Positions 1 to 7,535 are shown, numbered from the stretch's first letter. The stretch: DNA of 64,000 nucleotides from JAJPXC01 sp964562375 (GCA_964562375.1 CAZLSW010000002.1:1-64000), one strand, 5' to 3'. Notes: generated from the sequence alone by a model not told the origin. Program-made: numbers and translations.

Positions 1-1290
1 CTTGAGACCCTCAAGCTGAGGGATGCAACGGATGTAAGCCACGCCACCACCGGGCACGATGCCCTCGGCGATAGCGGCGCGGGTGGCGCTCAGGGCGTCG
101 TCCACGCGATCCTTCTTCTCCTTCATCTCTACCTCCGAGGGAGCGCCGATGTGGAGCACGGCAACACCGCCGGCCAATTTGGCCAGACGCTCCTGCAGCT
201 TCTCCTTGTCGTAGTCGCTGGTGGTTTGCTCGATTTGGGCCTTGATCTGAGCCACGCGGGCGGCGATAGCCTCCTTCGAGCCTGCGCCGTTGACGATAGT
301 GGTGTTCTCCTTGTTGACGGTCACCTTCTCGGCGCGACCAAGCATGTCCATGGTGGCGTTCTCGAGCTTCAGGCCTACCTCCTCCGAGATAACCTGGCCA
401 CCGGTAAGGATGGCGATATCCTGCAACATCTCCTTACGACGGTCGCCGAAGCCGGGAGCCTTGACGGCGCAAATCTTCAACGAGCCGCGCAGACGGTTGA
501 CGATCAACGTGGCGAGAGCCTCTTGGTCGACATCCTCGGCGATAATCAGCAAGGGACGGCCGCTCTGGGCTGTCTGCTCCAGGATGGGGAGCATATCCTT
601 AAGGTTGGAGATCTTCTTGTCGTAGATGAGGATCAGCGGCTGCTCCATTTCGCATTCCATCTTCTCGGTGTTGGTGACAAAGTAGGGGGAGATGTAACCG
701 CGGTCGAACTGCATACCCTCGACGATGTCAACGGTCGTCTCGGTGCCTTTGCCCTCGTCGACGGTGATTACGCCCTCTTTTTTCACTTTCTTCATGGCCT
801 CGGCGATGAGCTTGCCGATAGCCTCGTCGTTGTTGGCCGAGATGCGTGCCACGTCCTCAATCTTCTTGAAGTCGTCGCCTACCTCCTCGGCTTGTACCTT
901 TATACCCTCAACGACCACAGCGACGGCTTTGTCGATACCGCGCTTGATGTCCATGGGGTTGGCACCGGCGGCCACGTTCTTCAAGCCCACGTTGATGATA
1001 GCCTGGGCGAGGACTGTGGCGGTGGTGGTGCCGTCGCCGGCGTCGTCACCGGTCTTTGAGGCAACCTCCTTGACGAGCTGGGCGCCCATGTTCTGGAACG
1101 GGTCCTCCAGCTCCACCTCGCGGGCGACGGTCACGCCGTCCTTGGTGATGTGGGGAGCGCCGAATTTCTTCTCGATGATCACGTTGCGACCCTTGGGGCC
1201 GAGCGTTACTTTGACGGCGTCGGCCAAAGCGTCAACGCCTTTTTTGAGCTCTTCGCGAGCCTTGATGTCAAATTTTATTTCTTTAGCCAT
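1..1290 (-). CDS. groL: 60 kDa chaperonin GroEL, 3' part missing
   Basis: ATP-driven chaperonin that folds cytosolic proteins inside a double ring capped by GroES. The first 430 of about 545 residues are inside the window; the reading frame runs off base 1. The protein starts MAKEIKFD, carries the nucleotide-binding GDGTTT segment near residues 85-90 and ends in the equatorial motif EGIVPGGG region, all standard for the family. It lies downstream of groES on the same strand with a 100-base spacer, the usual groESL order. The spacer is odd: it holds a 9-base tandem repeat and, directly before the ATG, AAACTAGAAACTAAAA-type repeats. No frameshift is seen. Confidence 0.98.
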   Translation of the reverse strand, partial: MAKEIKFDIKAREELKKGVDALADAVKVTLGPKGRNVIIEKKFGAPHITKDGVTVAREVELEDPFQNMGAQLVKEVASKTGDDAGDGTTTATVLAQAIINVGLKNVAAGANPMDIKRGIDKAVAVVVEGIKVQAEEVGDDFKKIEDVARISANNDEAIGKLIAEAMKKVKKEGVITVDEGKGTETTVDIVEGMQFDRGYISPYFVTNTEKMECEMEQPLILIYDKKISNLKDMLPILEQTAQSGRPLLIIAEDVDQEALATLIVNRLRGSLKICAVKAPGFGDRRKEMLQDIAILTGGQVISEEVGLKLENATMDMLGRAEKVTVNKENTTIVNGAGSKEAIAARVAQIKAQIEQTTSDYDKEKLQERLAKLAGGVAVLHIGAPSEVEMKEKKDRVDDALSATRAAIAEGIVPGGGVAYIRCIPQLEGLK

Positions 1291-1293
1291 GGT

Positions 1294-1389
1294 GGTTTTT
1301 AGTTTCTAGTTTTTAGTTTCTAGTTTTTAGTTTTTGCTTATGGGGCCTATGGGGCTTATGGGGCCTATGGGGCCTATGGGGCATATGGG
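1294..1389. repeat. groES-groEL spacer: two adjacent tandem repeats
   Basis: Bases 1340-1389 hold five and a half copies of a 9-base unit, ATGGGGCCT with slight variants. Bases 1295-1336 hold a second tandem pattern, on the mRNA strand AAAAACTAGAAACT, that ends four bases before the groEL ATG. Together they fill the whole spacer between two genes that should be cotranscribed, so copy-number change would alter the groEL leader without touching either protein. Confidence 0.85.
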
Positions 1390-1390
1390 C

Positions 1391-1666
1391 TTAAGCCTCG
1401 ATTACTGCCAAAATGTCGCTTTGGCGCATGATGAGGTACTTCTCGCCATCGAGCTCCACCTCGGTGCCAGCGTATTTGCCGTAAAGCACTTGGTCGCCCT
1501 CTTTGACTACCATTTTCTCGTCCTTGGTGCCGTCGCCCGTAGCGAGCACGGTGCCTTTAAGCGGTTTCTCTTTAGCGGAATCGGGGATAATGATACCGGC
1601 CATGGTCACCTCCTCGGCGGGAGTGGGGTTGATCAGCACGCGGTCGGCTAACGGTTTGATTTTCAT
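1391..1666 (-). CDS. groS: Co-chaperonin GroES
   Basis: Ten-kilodalton lid of the GroEL chamber, acting as a heptamer in the cytoplasm. The 91 residues match the usual family length; the N-terminal PLADRVLI strand and the glycine-rich core (VLATGDG, LYGKYAGTEV) with the ILAVIE ending are typical. The mobile loop that contacts GroEL corresponds to about residues 17-32 (EEVTMAGIIIPDSAKE). The ATG at 1664-1666 is the natural start. It is the first gene of a groES-groEL unit and has a sigma-54-like element 54 bases upstream. Confidence 0.98.
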   Translation of the reverse strand: MKIKPLADRVLINPTPAEEVTMAGIIIPDSAKEKPLKGTVLATGDGTKDEKMVVKEGDQVLYGKYAGTEVELDGEKYLIMRQSDILAVIEA

Positions 1667-1719
1667 AATCTAATCTATTTGGTTAACGTAATTGTTAAAG
1701 TAATTTGTCATGGTTAATA

Positions 1720-1736
1720 GCGAATACCGTGCCAAA
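1720..1736 (-). promoter_or_regulatory. Sigma-54-like promoter element upstream of groES
   Basis: Read on the minus strand the sequence is TTGGCACG-GTAT-TCGC, which fits the -24/-12 form TGGCACG-N4-TTGC with one mismatch in the -12 part and exact spacing. It would place the transcription start near 1708, about 40 bases before the groES ATG. The TTTGGCAC also forms the inner arm of an inverted repeat with GTGCCAAA at 1754-1761 (plus-strand TTTGGCAC). No TAnnTTTG element at a good distance was seen for groES. Inference only. Confidence 0.35.
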
Positions 1737-1808
1737 ATCGCCCAAGGCTGACACTTTGGCACATTTATTATTTAACACTTCTCATTATATATATGTTCAC
1801 GCGAGAGT

Positions 1809-2123
1809 CCTTTCATCCTTTAATCCTTTTCACCTTTAAAATTCAAGTTTCGCAAGTGATCCAAGAAACCACTAATTTTCACTAATTCTCACTAATTCAG
1901 AGCTTAAACTTTATTTTCTTTCATTTATTTTGCTTTGCTTCGCAAAGAATTAACACCAATTTCGATACTTACCCCTACAGGGATTAGTGAAAATTAAAGA
2001 GCGTAAGCTCTCTAAAATTTATTGGTTCCCAAGCTAACTCATTGGTGCTCATTGGTGTTAATTCCTGGTTTCTAACATGAGAAAGATGAACTTTAAAGGA
2101 ATAAAGGAGGAAAGGGGGAAAGG
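1809..2123. repeat. Intergenic element of inverted-repeat words
   Basis: The 630 bases between groES and the NlpC/P60 gene hold no convincing ORF. Instead, words recur in inverted orientation: the CCTTT-rich stretch 1809-1850 against 2085-2123, 1947-1960 against 2051-2064 (14-base perfect match of GAATTAACACCAAT), 1871-1883 against 1986-1996, plus small hairpins at 1933-1947 and 1999-2012. ACTAATTTTC/ACTAATTCTC also repeats directly at 1871-1897. Some pairings exclude each other, so this is not one clean hairpin. It lies between divergently transcribed genes. Confidence 0.6.
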
Positions 2124-2205
2124 AACTGGAATTAACGTTTTTAACATAACGGTTAATTCTATTTAAACATTTGTAGCTTATAGTGGCCGTTCCGTGGAAA
2201 ATTGT

Positions 2206-2213
2206 TACCTTTG
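2206..2213 (+). promoter_or_regulatory. -7 promoter element for the NlpC/P60 gene
   Basis: TACCTTTG matches the Bacteroidetes -7 box TAnnTTTG. No clear -33 TTTG is present at the right distance, so this is a weaker call than others in the window. A start near 2220 would leave an 80-base leader. Confidence 0.4.
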
Positions 2214-2299
2214 TAGCGAGAGAAATTACGAGGCGACACAATAAGCCGATCTTTACCGATTATTTTTCACAAAATCCCATAATTTTCTTTCATAACCGA

Positions 2300-2947
2300 A
2301 TGAACCGAATCCTCAGAAATATCACGCTGTTCGCGGCTGGCGCCTTGGCCTGCCTGAGCCTTCACGCCCAGGAGCCGGTAGGTTTCCAGTTGCCAAAGGC
2401 GTGGACGTTCACTCCGGCGAGCGACCTCCGCTCCCAGCAGCCGAGCGCCCAGCAATCTGAGGCTTTGGCCGGGGCCTTCTCTCCCAAAAAGGTCGTGGAG
2501 AAGGTGGTGCAAGAAGCGATTGTCGACCAGGGTATTGTCCCCGACATGCTCTCCTACGCCAAATCGTTTATCGGTTCACGCTACCGTCGCGGCGCTAAGG
2601 GTCCCAAGACCTTCGACTGCTCGGGCTTCACCAGCTACGTCTACAAGCAATTCGGTTACACCCTTGGAGCTTCCTCGGGCGACCAATATCGCCTCGGCAC
2701 GGCTGTCAACCGCGATGAGTTGCAGCCCGGCGACCTGATTTTCTTCAGCGGTCGAGCAGCAGGCAAGACCGTTGGTCATGTGGGTATCGTCGTTGAGGCC
2801 GACCCTGTCACCCAGGGCGTGAAATTCATCCACGCCTCCACTTCGCGCGGCGTGCGTATCGACGACCTCCAAAGCGAGCCCTACTGGAGCCGCCGCTACA
2901 TCGGTGCCAAGCGCGTCCTCACGGAAGCCGACCAGGGCCTCTTCTAA
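2300..2947 (+). CDS. Secreted NlpC/P60 (C40) peptidase
   Basis: Cell-wall cysteine peptidase of the NlpC/P60 family, expected to cut peptidoglycan stem peptides in the periplasm. From the ATG at 2300 the 215 residues start with a signal peptide (MNRILRN, hydrophobic core, cut near LHA-QEP). The catalytic domain fills about residues 84-190: FDCSGF gives Cys107, GHVGIV gives His160 and FIHAS gives the third polar residue, His178. An upstream in-frame codon at 2183 would put a charged stretch before the signal peptide and is rejected. The last 36 codons plus stop region occur again at 10726-10834, in front of ligA. Confidence 0.92.
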   Translation: MNRILRNITLFAAGALACLSLHAQEPVGFQLPKAWTFTPASDLRSQQPSAQQSEALAGAFSPKKVVEKVVQEAIVDQGIVPDMLSYAKSFIGSRYRRGAKGPKTFDCSGFTSYVYKQFGYTLGASSGDQYRLGTAVNRDELQPGDLIFFSGRAAGKTVGHVGIVVEADPVTQGVKFIHASTSRGVRIDDLQSEPYWSRRYIGAKRVLTEADQGLF

Positions 2948-2950
2948 TCC
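2842..2950 (+). repeat. Direct repeat, left copy: 3' end of the NlpC/P60 gene
   Basis: This 109-base stretch aligns without gaps to 10726-10834 (offset 7,884 bases, same reading frame). By eye there are 10 mismatches, about 91 percent identity. In this copy it encodes the true C-terminus ending DQGLF and a TAA stop. The two copies bracket the whole exported-protein operon. Confidence 0.9.
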
Positions 2951-3009
2951 CTCCGATTCCCCCGCAAAGAGGTATCTTCCCTCCTCAATTTCTGTTTTTA
3001 GTTAAAAAA

Positions 3010-3041
3010 TTTGCAAAGGTAGCGGAAAATGTATACCTTTG
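3010..3041 (+). promoter_or_regulatory. Promoter of the exported-protein operon
   Basis: TTTG at 3010-3013, a 20-base spacer and TACCTTTG at 3034-3041 give a full match to the Bacteroidetes housekeeping promoter. Transcription should begin near 3048, leaving a leader of almost 290 bases before the first clear gene at 3336. That leader holds a short ORF and a run of eight C. Confidence 0.8.
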
Positions 3042-3123
3042 CCCTCGTGTCGAACCCAAGCCGGGATTACGACACCACACATTATGAATCTTTAACCAAA
3101 AACGTCACACTATTTAACCGTTC

Positions 3124-3234
3124 ATGAAAAACTTGCTGTCACCGGTGCTTCATCTTGTCGCGTTGCTTGGCAATGCGTCGATGGCTTATGACGGTAGAGC
3201 AGGCGTTTTACCCCCCCCAATTCGCATCAATTAA
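3124..3234 (+). other. Short leader ORF ending in an eight-C tract
   Basis: An ATG at 3124 opens 36 codons that look like a signal peptide (MKNLLSPVLHLVALLGNASMA) and stop at 3232 shortly after a run of eight C (3211-3218). Adding one C would join it in frame, with no stop, to the gene that starts at 3336, giving a protein of about 235 residues. It could be a leader peptide, a decayed gene start or a switchable tract. No family is recognised and it may be chance. Confidence 0.3.
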
Positions 3235-3335
3235 CTGATAGTCAGAGTGTTACCATTGATTTTGTAGCCTCCTTTATAACAAAGGTGGCCGCTTGTGTTG
3301 TGGCTACGCTGACATCGGCATTATCACATTTTACT

Positions 3336-3830
3336 ATGATACCTCGAAAATTTGTGGCCGGCGCCCTGATGGCGTTGGCTGCCTGCGTGTGTCTGCCCGC
3401 TTGGGCAGGCAAGCCCGACGTACAGTCGATGGCCTATGAGATTGTGAGCGACGGCCAGCCCGATCAAGGCTGGTGCTTGGTAAAGGTGACCGTCGTCACC
3501 GATGGAAAGAAGGACGCCGCCGACATGGCGGTGGTGGAGGCCGCCGCGGTCCACGGGGTGCTCTTCAAGGGCTTCCCCGGCACGGGCATGCAAGGAGCCC
3601 AGGGCGAGCCCGCGATGCTCAACGCCACTGTGGAAGCCGAGCATTCCGACTACTTCAAGGCTTTTTTCAAAAACGACGACTGGAAGAGCTACGTCACGGC
3701 CGTGTCACCCTCCGTCAGCGTGGCCAAACGCGGGAAAAAATGGGCTGGAACGGCCACGGTGAAAGTTAACAAGAAGGCGCTTCGCAAAACCCTGGAAGGC
3801 GCCGGCATAATGCGTGGATTAGGAATATGA
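3336..3830 (+). CDS. Exported protein, LPP20-like, paralogue of the gene at 4405
   Basis: Unrecognised at the family level. The 164 residues begin with a signal peptide (MIPRKF, hydrophobic core, ending AWA-GKPD); the ATG at 3336 is preferred over the GTG at 3285, which would bury it. The body aligns by eye with the lipoprotein two genes downstream: an Ala-rich helix followed by HGVLFKGF, a Gly-rich loop, PAMLN, then DYFKAFF and a C-terminal LRKTLEGAGI. The A-rich helix after a strand recalls LPP20-type lipoproteins, but this is only a resemblance. It is the first gene of the operon and overlaps the next one by four bases. Confidence 0.75.
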   Translation: MIPRKFVAGALMALAACVCLPAWAGKPDVQSMAYEIVSDGQPDQGWCLVKVTVVTDGKKDAADMAVVEAAAVHGVLFKGFPGTGMQGAQGEPAMLNATVEAEHSDYFKAFFKNDDWKSYVTAVSPSVSVAKRGKKWAGTATVKVNKKALRKTLEGAGIMRGLGI

Positions 3831-4405
3831 AAACGATTAGTAGATATGTTGCCGCGTTGGCGGTAACCGTGCTGGCCGCCATGTCGGTATCGGCACAGAG
3901 TAACGTGCGTTTGCCCGAGCGACCCAATCGCGCCTCGCGCAGCGACTATGCACAGTACGACCGAGGCTTCTGGTGCGCCGTTGAGGCCACAGGGGGAACC
4001 ACCGCCCTCTCTCATCGCCGTAACATGCAACCGGTGGGACTCGACGTTGTGGGCGGCTACCGTTTCAGCGAGTTCCTGAAGGTGGGTATCGGCGTGGGAG
4101 GCACTTATTGCATCGAGGCCAAGCACGTTCGCCGCTCCGATGATTGGCTATTTCCCATCTATGCCGATGTGCGCGGCAATTTCATCACCCAAAACGACAC
4201 CGATAGCGCGCCCTATTGGGAGATGGCCATTGGCGGACAGGTGAATGGCGGATTCTGGATGGGTCCCACCTTAGGCTACCGCTGGGGTGGTCAACGCAGC
4301 TCGTTCCTGTTGGGCTTGAATTTCCAGCTCATGCAGCTCGACACATGGAAGAAAAACAATGAATTGCTGGCCGTATGGTCGCTTAAACTTGGTTACGAAT
4401 TCTAA
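3827..4405 (+). CDS. Small outer-membrane beta-barrel protein
   Basis: A 192-residue protein with a signal peptide ending SVSA-QSN. The mature part is rich in alternating aromatic and polar residues with Gly (GLDVVGGYRF, VGIGVGGTYC, GPTLGYRWGG, FLLGLNFQL) and ends in a strand closing with Phe (LKLGYEF), the usual barrel-closing signature of outer-membrane proteins. Size fits an eight-stranded barrel. It overlaps the gene before it by ATGA and the lipoprotein gene after it by one base, so translation is probably coupled. It is the likely outer-membrane part of this operon's product. No substrate can be named. Confidence 0.7.
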   Translation: MKTISRYVAALAVTVLAAMSVSAQSNVRLPERPNRASRSDYAQYDRGFWCAVEATGGTTALSHRRNMQPVGLDVVGGYRFSEFLKVGIGVGGTYCIEAKHVRRSDDWLFPIYADVRGNFITQNDTDSAPYWEMAIGGQVNGGFWMGPTLGYRWGGQRSSFLLGLNFQLMQLDTWKKNNELLAVWSLKLGYEF

Positions 4406-4881
4406 TGAAAACACTTACAATCATTGCCGCGGGCCTCTTGTTGATGGGGGCCGCGGGTTGCCGCTCCACCCAGACGAGCGCTTACCAAACCTATGAGACG
4501 CGCTGCCTGGGCGTAGAGCACGACGGCACGCAGACCGTGCTCGCCTGGGGTGAAGGACGCAATAAGTCGGACGCCATTGAGCAAGCCCGCAAGAACGCCG
4601 TTTACGACGTGATTTTCAACGGCATCACGGCCGGTAAGGACGGGTGTTCGGCCGCCCCATTGTTGAATATCCCCAACGCTCGCGAGCGTTACCAGGAATA
4701 TTTCGACATATTCTTCCTCGACGGTGGCGAGTACTTGAAATACTGCTCGGGAGCCGACATGCGATCCCTCTCGGGCGAGAAAGGAAAATATCGCCAAGGC
4801 GAGAAACGCTCCTTAACCGTGCGCGTCGACCGCCAGGGCCTTAAGAAACGTCTGCAGGACGATGGCGTCCTCCCAAAATAA
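4405..4881 (+). CDS. Lipoprotein with LPP20-like helix
   Basis: A 158-residue lipoprotein: MKTLTIIAAG, hydrophobic core and lipobox MGAAGC with Cys19. The mature segment AWGEGRNKSDAIEQARKNAV resembles LPP20-family lipoproteins (Gly-rich strand then an Ala-rich helix), which in other bacteria are coded near CsgG- and FlgT-like genes. It shares its plan with the protein at 3336: VIFNGI, a Gly/Cys-rich loop, PLLN, a YFDIFF stretch and LKKRLQDDGV at the end, so the two are probably an ancient duplication. The next gene starts 11 bases later. Confidence 0.7.
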   Translation: MKTLTIIAAGLLLMGAAGCRSTQTSAYQTYETRCLGVEHDGTQTVLAWGEGRNKSDAIEQARKNAVYDVIFNGITAGKDGCSAAPLLNIPNARERYQEYFDIFFLDGGEYLKYCSGADMRSLSGEKGKYRQGEKRSLTVRVDRQGLKKRLQDDGVLPK

Positions 4882-4891
4882 CATAGATACT

Positions 4892-5842
4892 ATGAAACGA
4901 AAAATATTGACACTAAGCATAGCCGCCTTGTGTGCCGCTGCCGCTTGGGCGCAACAAGCCAAGCAACCCACGATTATGGTGCGCCCCGACGACGCTTGGA
5001 TGACTGCCAACCAATACGTGCAAAGCGTTGACAATGATGGTTATACCGAGAGCGTGCCCCTTTACGAGCAGGCTCTAAGCACCGACCAGACCTTGGCGCA
5101 GGTGCTCACCGACATAAGCTCCCTCATGGCCGACCGCGGTTTTCCCGTGGTAAGCATGTCGGAGGCCATCAAGCGCACCAAAGCCCGCTCGGCACAACGC
5201 TCGCTGGTTACATCCAAGTCAACCGGCGCAAAGGCCGCTGTCTCGGGATGGACCGATTTCAACAACTCGGCCAAGGCCGACATCATCTTCGACTTGGGTT
5301 GGGTGGCCAACACCCGCGGAGCACGCACGTGCGTGGATTATCGCCTGAATGCCCTTGACGCCTACACAATGAAGACTGTGGCCTCCAAGACCGGCACCAC
5401 CGAATGGGAGATGTCGTCTACCCCGGCGTTGCAGGTGAAAGAGGCCGTGCTGGCCAATATGGAGTACTTCCTCTCCCAGCTGCAGGACCATTTTGACGAC
5501 CTGCGTAACAACGGTCGCGAGATCGCCCTCGAGCTGTCGGTATTCGACGACGGGTCGGGCATCGACTTCGAGAGCGAATACGGCGGCAAAGAATTGCGCG
5601 AGCTCATTGAGGATTGGGTGAGCGACAACTCGGTGCGCCGCAACTACCACAAGGATGAAGATACCGAGGACTGGATGGTGTTCGGCTCGGTGCGCATCCC
5701 CCTGTATGATGTGCGCGAGCGTCCCCAGGATGCCGGTACTTGGGCTCGCGGCCTCCGCGATCATCTTAAGGGAATGGGTATCCCAACCAAGCTTGTCAGC
5801 AATCACTTAGGAAGCGCAACCATTTATTTAGGAGAAAAATGA
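4892..5842 (+). CDS. Exported CsgG-like protein
   Basis: A 316-residue protein with a signal peptide (MKRKILTLS... AWA-QQA). The middle part, about residues 70-175, runs from a statement-like helix (QVLTDISSLMADRGF) to strands ADIIFDLGWV and VDYRLNALDAYTMKTVASK, the layout of CsgG/LpoB-type periplasmic domains, where the last strand describes an amino-acid pattern around DAxTxxV. The C-terminal third has a second similar strand-helix set (REIALELSVFDDGSGIDF and VFGSVRIPLYDVRERP). I recall a Bacteroidetes domain-of-unknown-function family of this look but cannot verify it. The start at 4892 gives the signal peptide; the stop overlaps the next gene by four bases. Confidence 0.65.
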   Translation: MKRKILTLSIAALCAAAAWAQQAKQPTIMVRPDDAWMTANQYVQSVDNDGYTESVPLYEQALSTDQTLAQVLTDISSLMADRGFPVVSMSEAIKRTKARSAQRSLVTSKSTGAKAAVSGWTDFNNSAKADIIFDLGWVANTRGARTCVDYRLNALDAYTMKTVASKTGTTEWEMSSTPALQVKEAVLANMEYFLSQLQDHFDDLRNNGREIALELSVFDDGSGIDFESEYGGKELRELIEDWVSDNSVRRNYHKDEDTEDWMVFGSVRIPLYDVRERPQDAGTWARGLRDHLKGMGIPTKLVSNHLGSATIYLGEK

Positions 5843-6771
5843 AAACATTACGCAACATATTCGCCGCGGCTGTGCTGATGGCTTCGGGCGCCGTGCCATC
5901 CTTTGCCGACTGTGACGTGTCGCTTGGCGTGGCTTTCAGCGACGGCACCGCCCAACTCACACAACAGAATCGCCGATATCTTACCAACATAATTCGTCGC
6001 GCCGTCAGTGGCTCGATGACACCCACCGAGCTCGACAACGCCCAGATATGCGTGCTCGTCACCGCCGATGTCAACGGCCGTCACCTTGTCACCAACGTGG
6101 CTCCAGCCAAGACTGTGCTCGACCTTACCGTAACGCTCTATGTGGCCGACCGCAACACAGGTACCACCTTCTCTTCCACCTCCTTCGACCTCAATGGCGT
6201 GGGCAACAGCGAGCCGCAGGCCTACAACAACGCGTCGCGCCAGCTCAAGGCCCAGAATCGCGAGCTTAAGGATTTTGGCGACAAGGCCCGCACCGAGGTG
6301 ATTGCTTGGTACGACCGCAACATCGACAATATCATCAACAAAGCCCGCACCGAAGCCGCCATGCGCGACTACGACTCGGCTCTGTGGCGCCTACTCTCGG
6401 TGCCCGAGTGTTGCAAGGGCTACGACCGCGCCGTGGCTGAGGCCAAGGTGGTATACCAGCAGTATGTCAACCGACAGTGCGAGGAGAACCTCGCGCAAGC
6501 CCAGGCTGCTTGGATGGCTGGTTACACCCTGGAGAACGCCCAAGTGGCCTCGGTATTCCTCTCCGAAATCTATCCCGACGCCGCTTGCTACAAGGAGGCG
6601 CAGGAGCTGGTGAAGGAAATCAAGAAACACATGGGCGAGCGATGGAAATTTGAGATGCACCAGTGGGACACGCTGATGGACGTCGAGAAACAGCGTCTCA
6701 CTCACGCGCGTGAAATCGCCCTGGCTTACGCCCAGAATCAACCCCAAACGGTGATAAGCGTGATACGCTGA
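5839..6771 (+). CDS. Exported protein of unknown function
   Basis: A 310-residue protein with signal peptide (MKTLRNIFAA... SFA-DCDV). The first half is predicted beta-rich with CsgG/FlgT-like phrases (AQICVLVTADVNG, KTVLDLTVTLYVADRNTG); after about residue 140 it becomes helical and charged (SRQLKAQNRELKDFGDKA, INKARTEAAMRDYDSALWRLL), recalling tetratricopeptide-like helices. Not recognised as a named family. It overlaps the gene before it by ATGA and the caspase-like gene after it by one base (TGATG), so the CsgG-like protein, this protein and the peptidase are probably made in a fixed ratio. Confidence 0.65.
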   Translation: MKTLRNIFAAAVLMASGAVPSFADCDVSLGVAFSDGTAQLTQQNRRYLTNIIRRAVSGSMTPTELDNAQICVLVTADVNGRHLVTNVAPAKTVLDLTVTLYVADRNTGTTFSSTSFDLNGVGNSEPQAYNNASRQLKAQNRELKDFGDKARTEVIAWYDRNIDNIINKARTEAAMRDYDSALWRLLSVPECCKGYDRAVAEAKVVYQQYVNRQCEENLAQAQAAWMAGYTLENAQVASVFLSEIYPDAACYKEAQELVKEIKKHMGERWKFEMHQWDTLMDVEKQRLTHAREIALAYAQNQPQTVISVIR

Positions 6772-7535
6772 TGCGACGATTCCTCTTTTCCTTGTTGCTT
6801 GCGACGCTGTTGGTGCTGCCCTGCGTGGCCCGCACCTACGCCGTGGTCGTGGGTATCGACAGCTATGCCCAAATCAACGGTCTACGTCTGGCTGAGGCCG
6901 ACGCGAAGGCTGTGGCCCACTTGCTGCAGAGCGGTGGCGCTGAGGTAGTCCTGCTCACCGGGGCTGAGGCGAGCCACACCGCAGTGGTCAACGAGTTGCG
7001 ACGAGTCCTTGGCTTGGCCGGCCCGCAGGATCAGGCCCTGTTCTTCTTCTCGGGTCATGGCTACGAAGGAGGCTTCTGCTGTTATGACATGGCCGGAGCG
7101 AAACCCCAAACGGGCAAGAGCGGGGGAACGCTCGAAGAGGTAACACGCGCCAACAAGCGCAACCGCTACTGCGGAGGATTGAGCTACGCCGAGGTGCTGG
7201 TGTTGATGCGCAACTGCCGGGCTGCCACACGCACGGTCATCGCCGACGCTTGCTATGCCGGAGGCCTTCGCCTGGGCATGCGCACTAACGCTGCCGTGCA
7301 AGCCGCGCGCCGCGGCCCTGTCACCTTCATGCTGTCGTCGGCTCCTGGCGAGACATCTCTGGAAGCCGCGGGCACAGGCCACGGACTGTTTACCCATCAC
7401 CTGCTTAAGGCTTGGACAACCCCCGGCATTGGCATTCAGCAACTTTTCGACAACGTTTACACAGGGGTGGTCGCCGACGCCGCTTCAATGGGCGCGAGCC
7501 AGCACCCCGTGCTATGGTGCCGTATGAAAAACTAA
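6771..7535 (+). CDS. Secreted caspase-family (C14) peptidase
   Basis: A 254-residue caspase-fold cysteine peptidase with its own signal peptide (MRRFLFSLLLATLLVLPCVA). The family hallmarks are complete: first strand YAVVVGIDSY at 23-32, catalytic His96 in FFSGHG and catalytic Cys161 in IADACYAG, followed by the FMLSSAPGETSLE strand and HGLFTHHLL, the usual end of the small-subunit region. Most bacterial caspase homologues are cytosolic or fused to other domains; here a bare catalytic domain is exported with six other envelope proteins. Basic cleavage preference would be expected for the family, but the pocket cannot be judged from sequence alone. Confidence 0.88.
   Translation: MRRFLFSLLLATLLVLPCVARTYAVVVGIDSYAQINGLRLAEADAKAVAHLLQSGGAEVVLLTGAEASHTAVVNELRRVLGLAGPQDQALFFFSGHGYEGGFCCYDMAGAKPQTGKSGGTLEEVTRANKRNRYCGGLSYAEVLVLMRNCRAATRTVIADACYAGGLRLGMRTNAAVQAARRGPVTFMLSSAPGETSLEAAGTGHGLFTHHLLKAWTTPGIGIQQLFDNVYTGVVADAASMGASQHPVLWCRMKN

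Noticed and set aside
151..1059. A 302-codon plus-strand ORF opposite groEL
   Set aside because: Antisense shadow of groEL codons; no family features.
1334..1651. Plus-strand ORF starting with MGPMGLMGPMG, collagen-like
   Set aside because: The collagen-like start is the 9-base repeat and the rest is antisense to groES.
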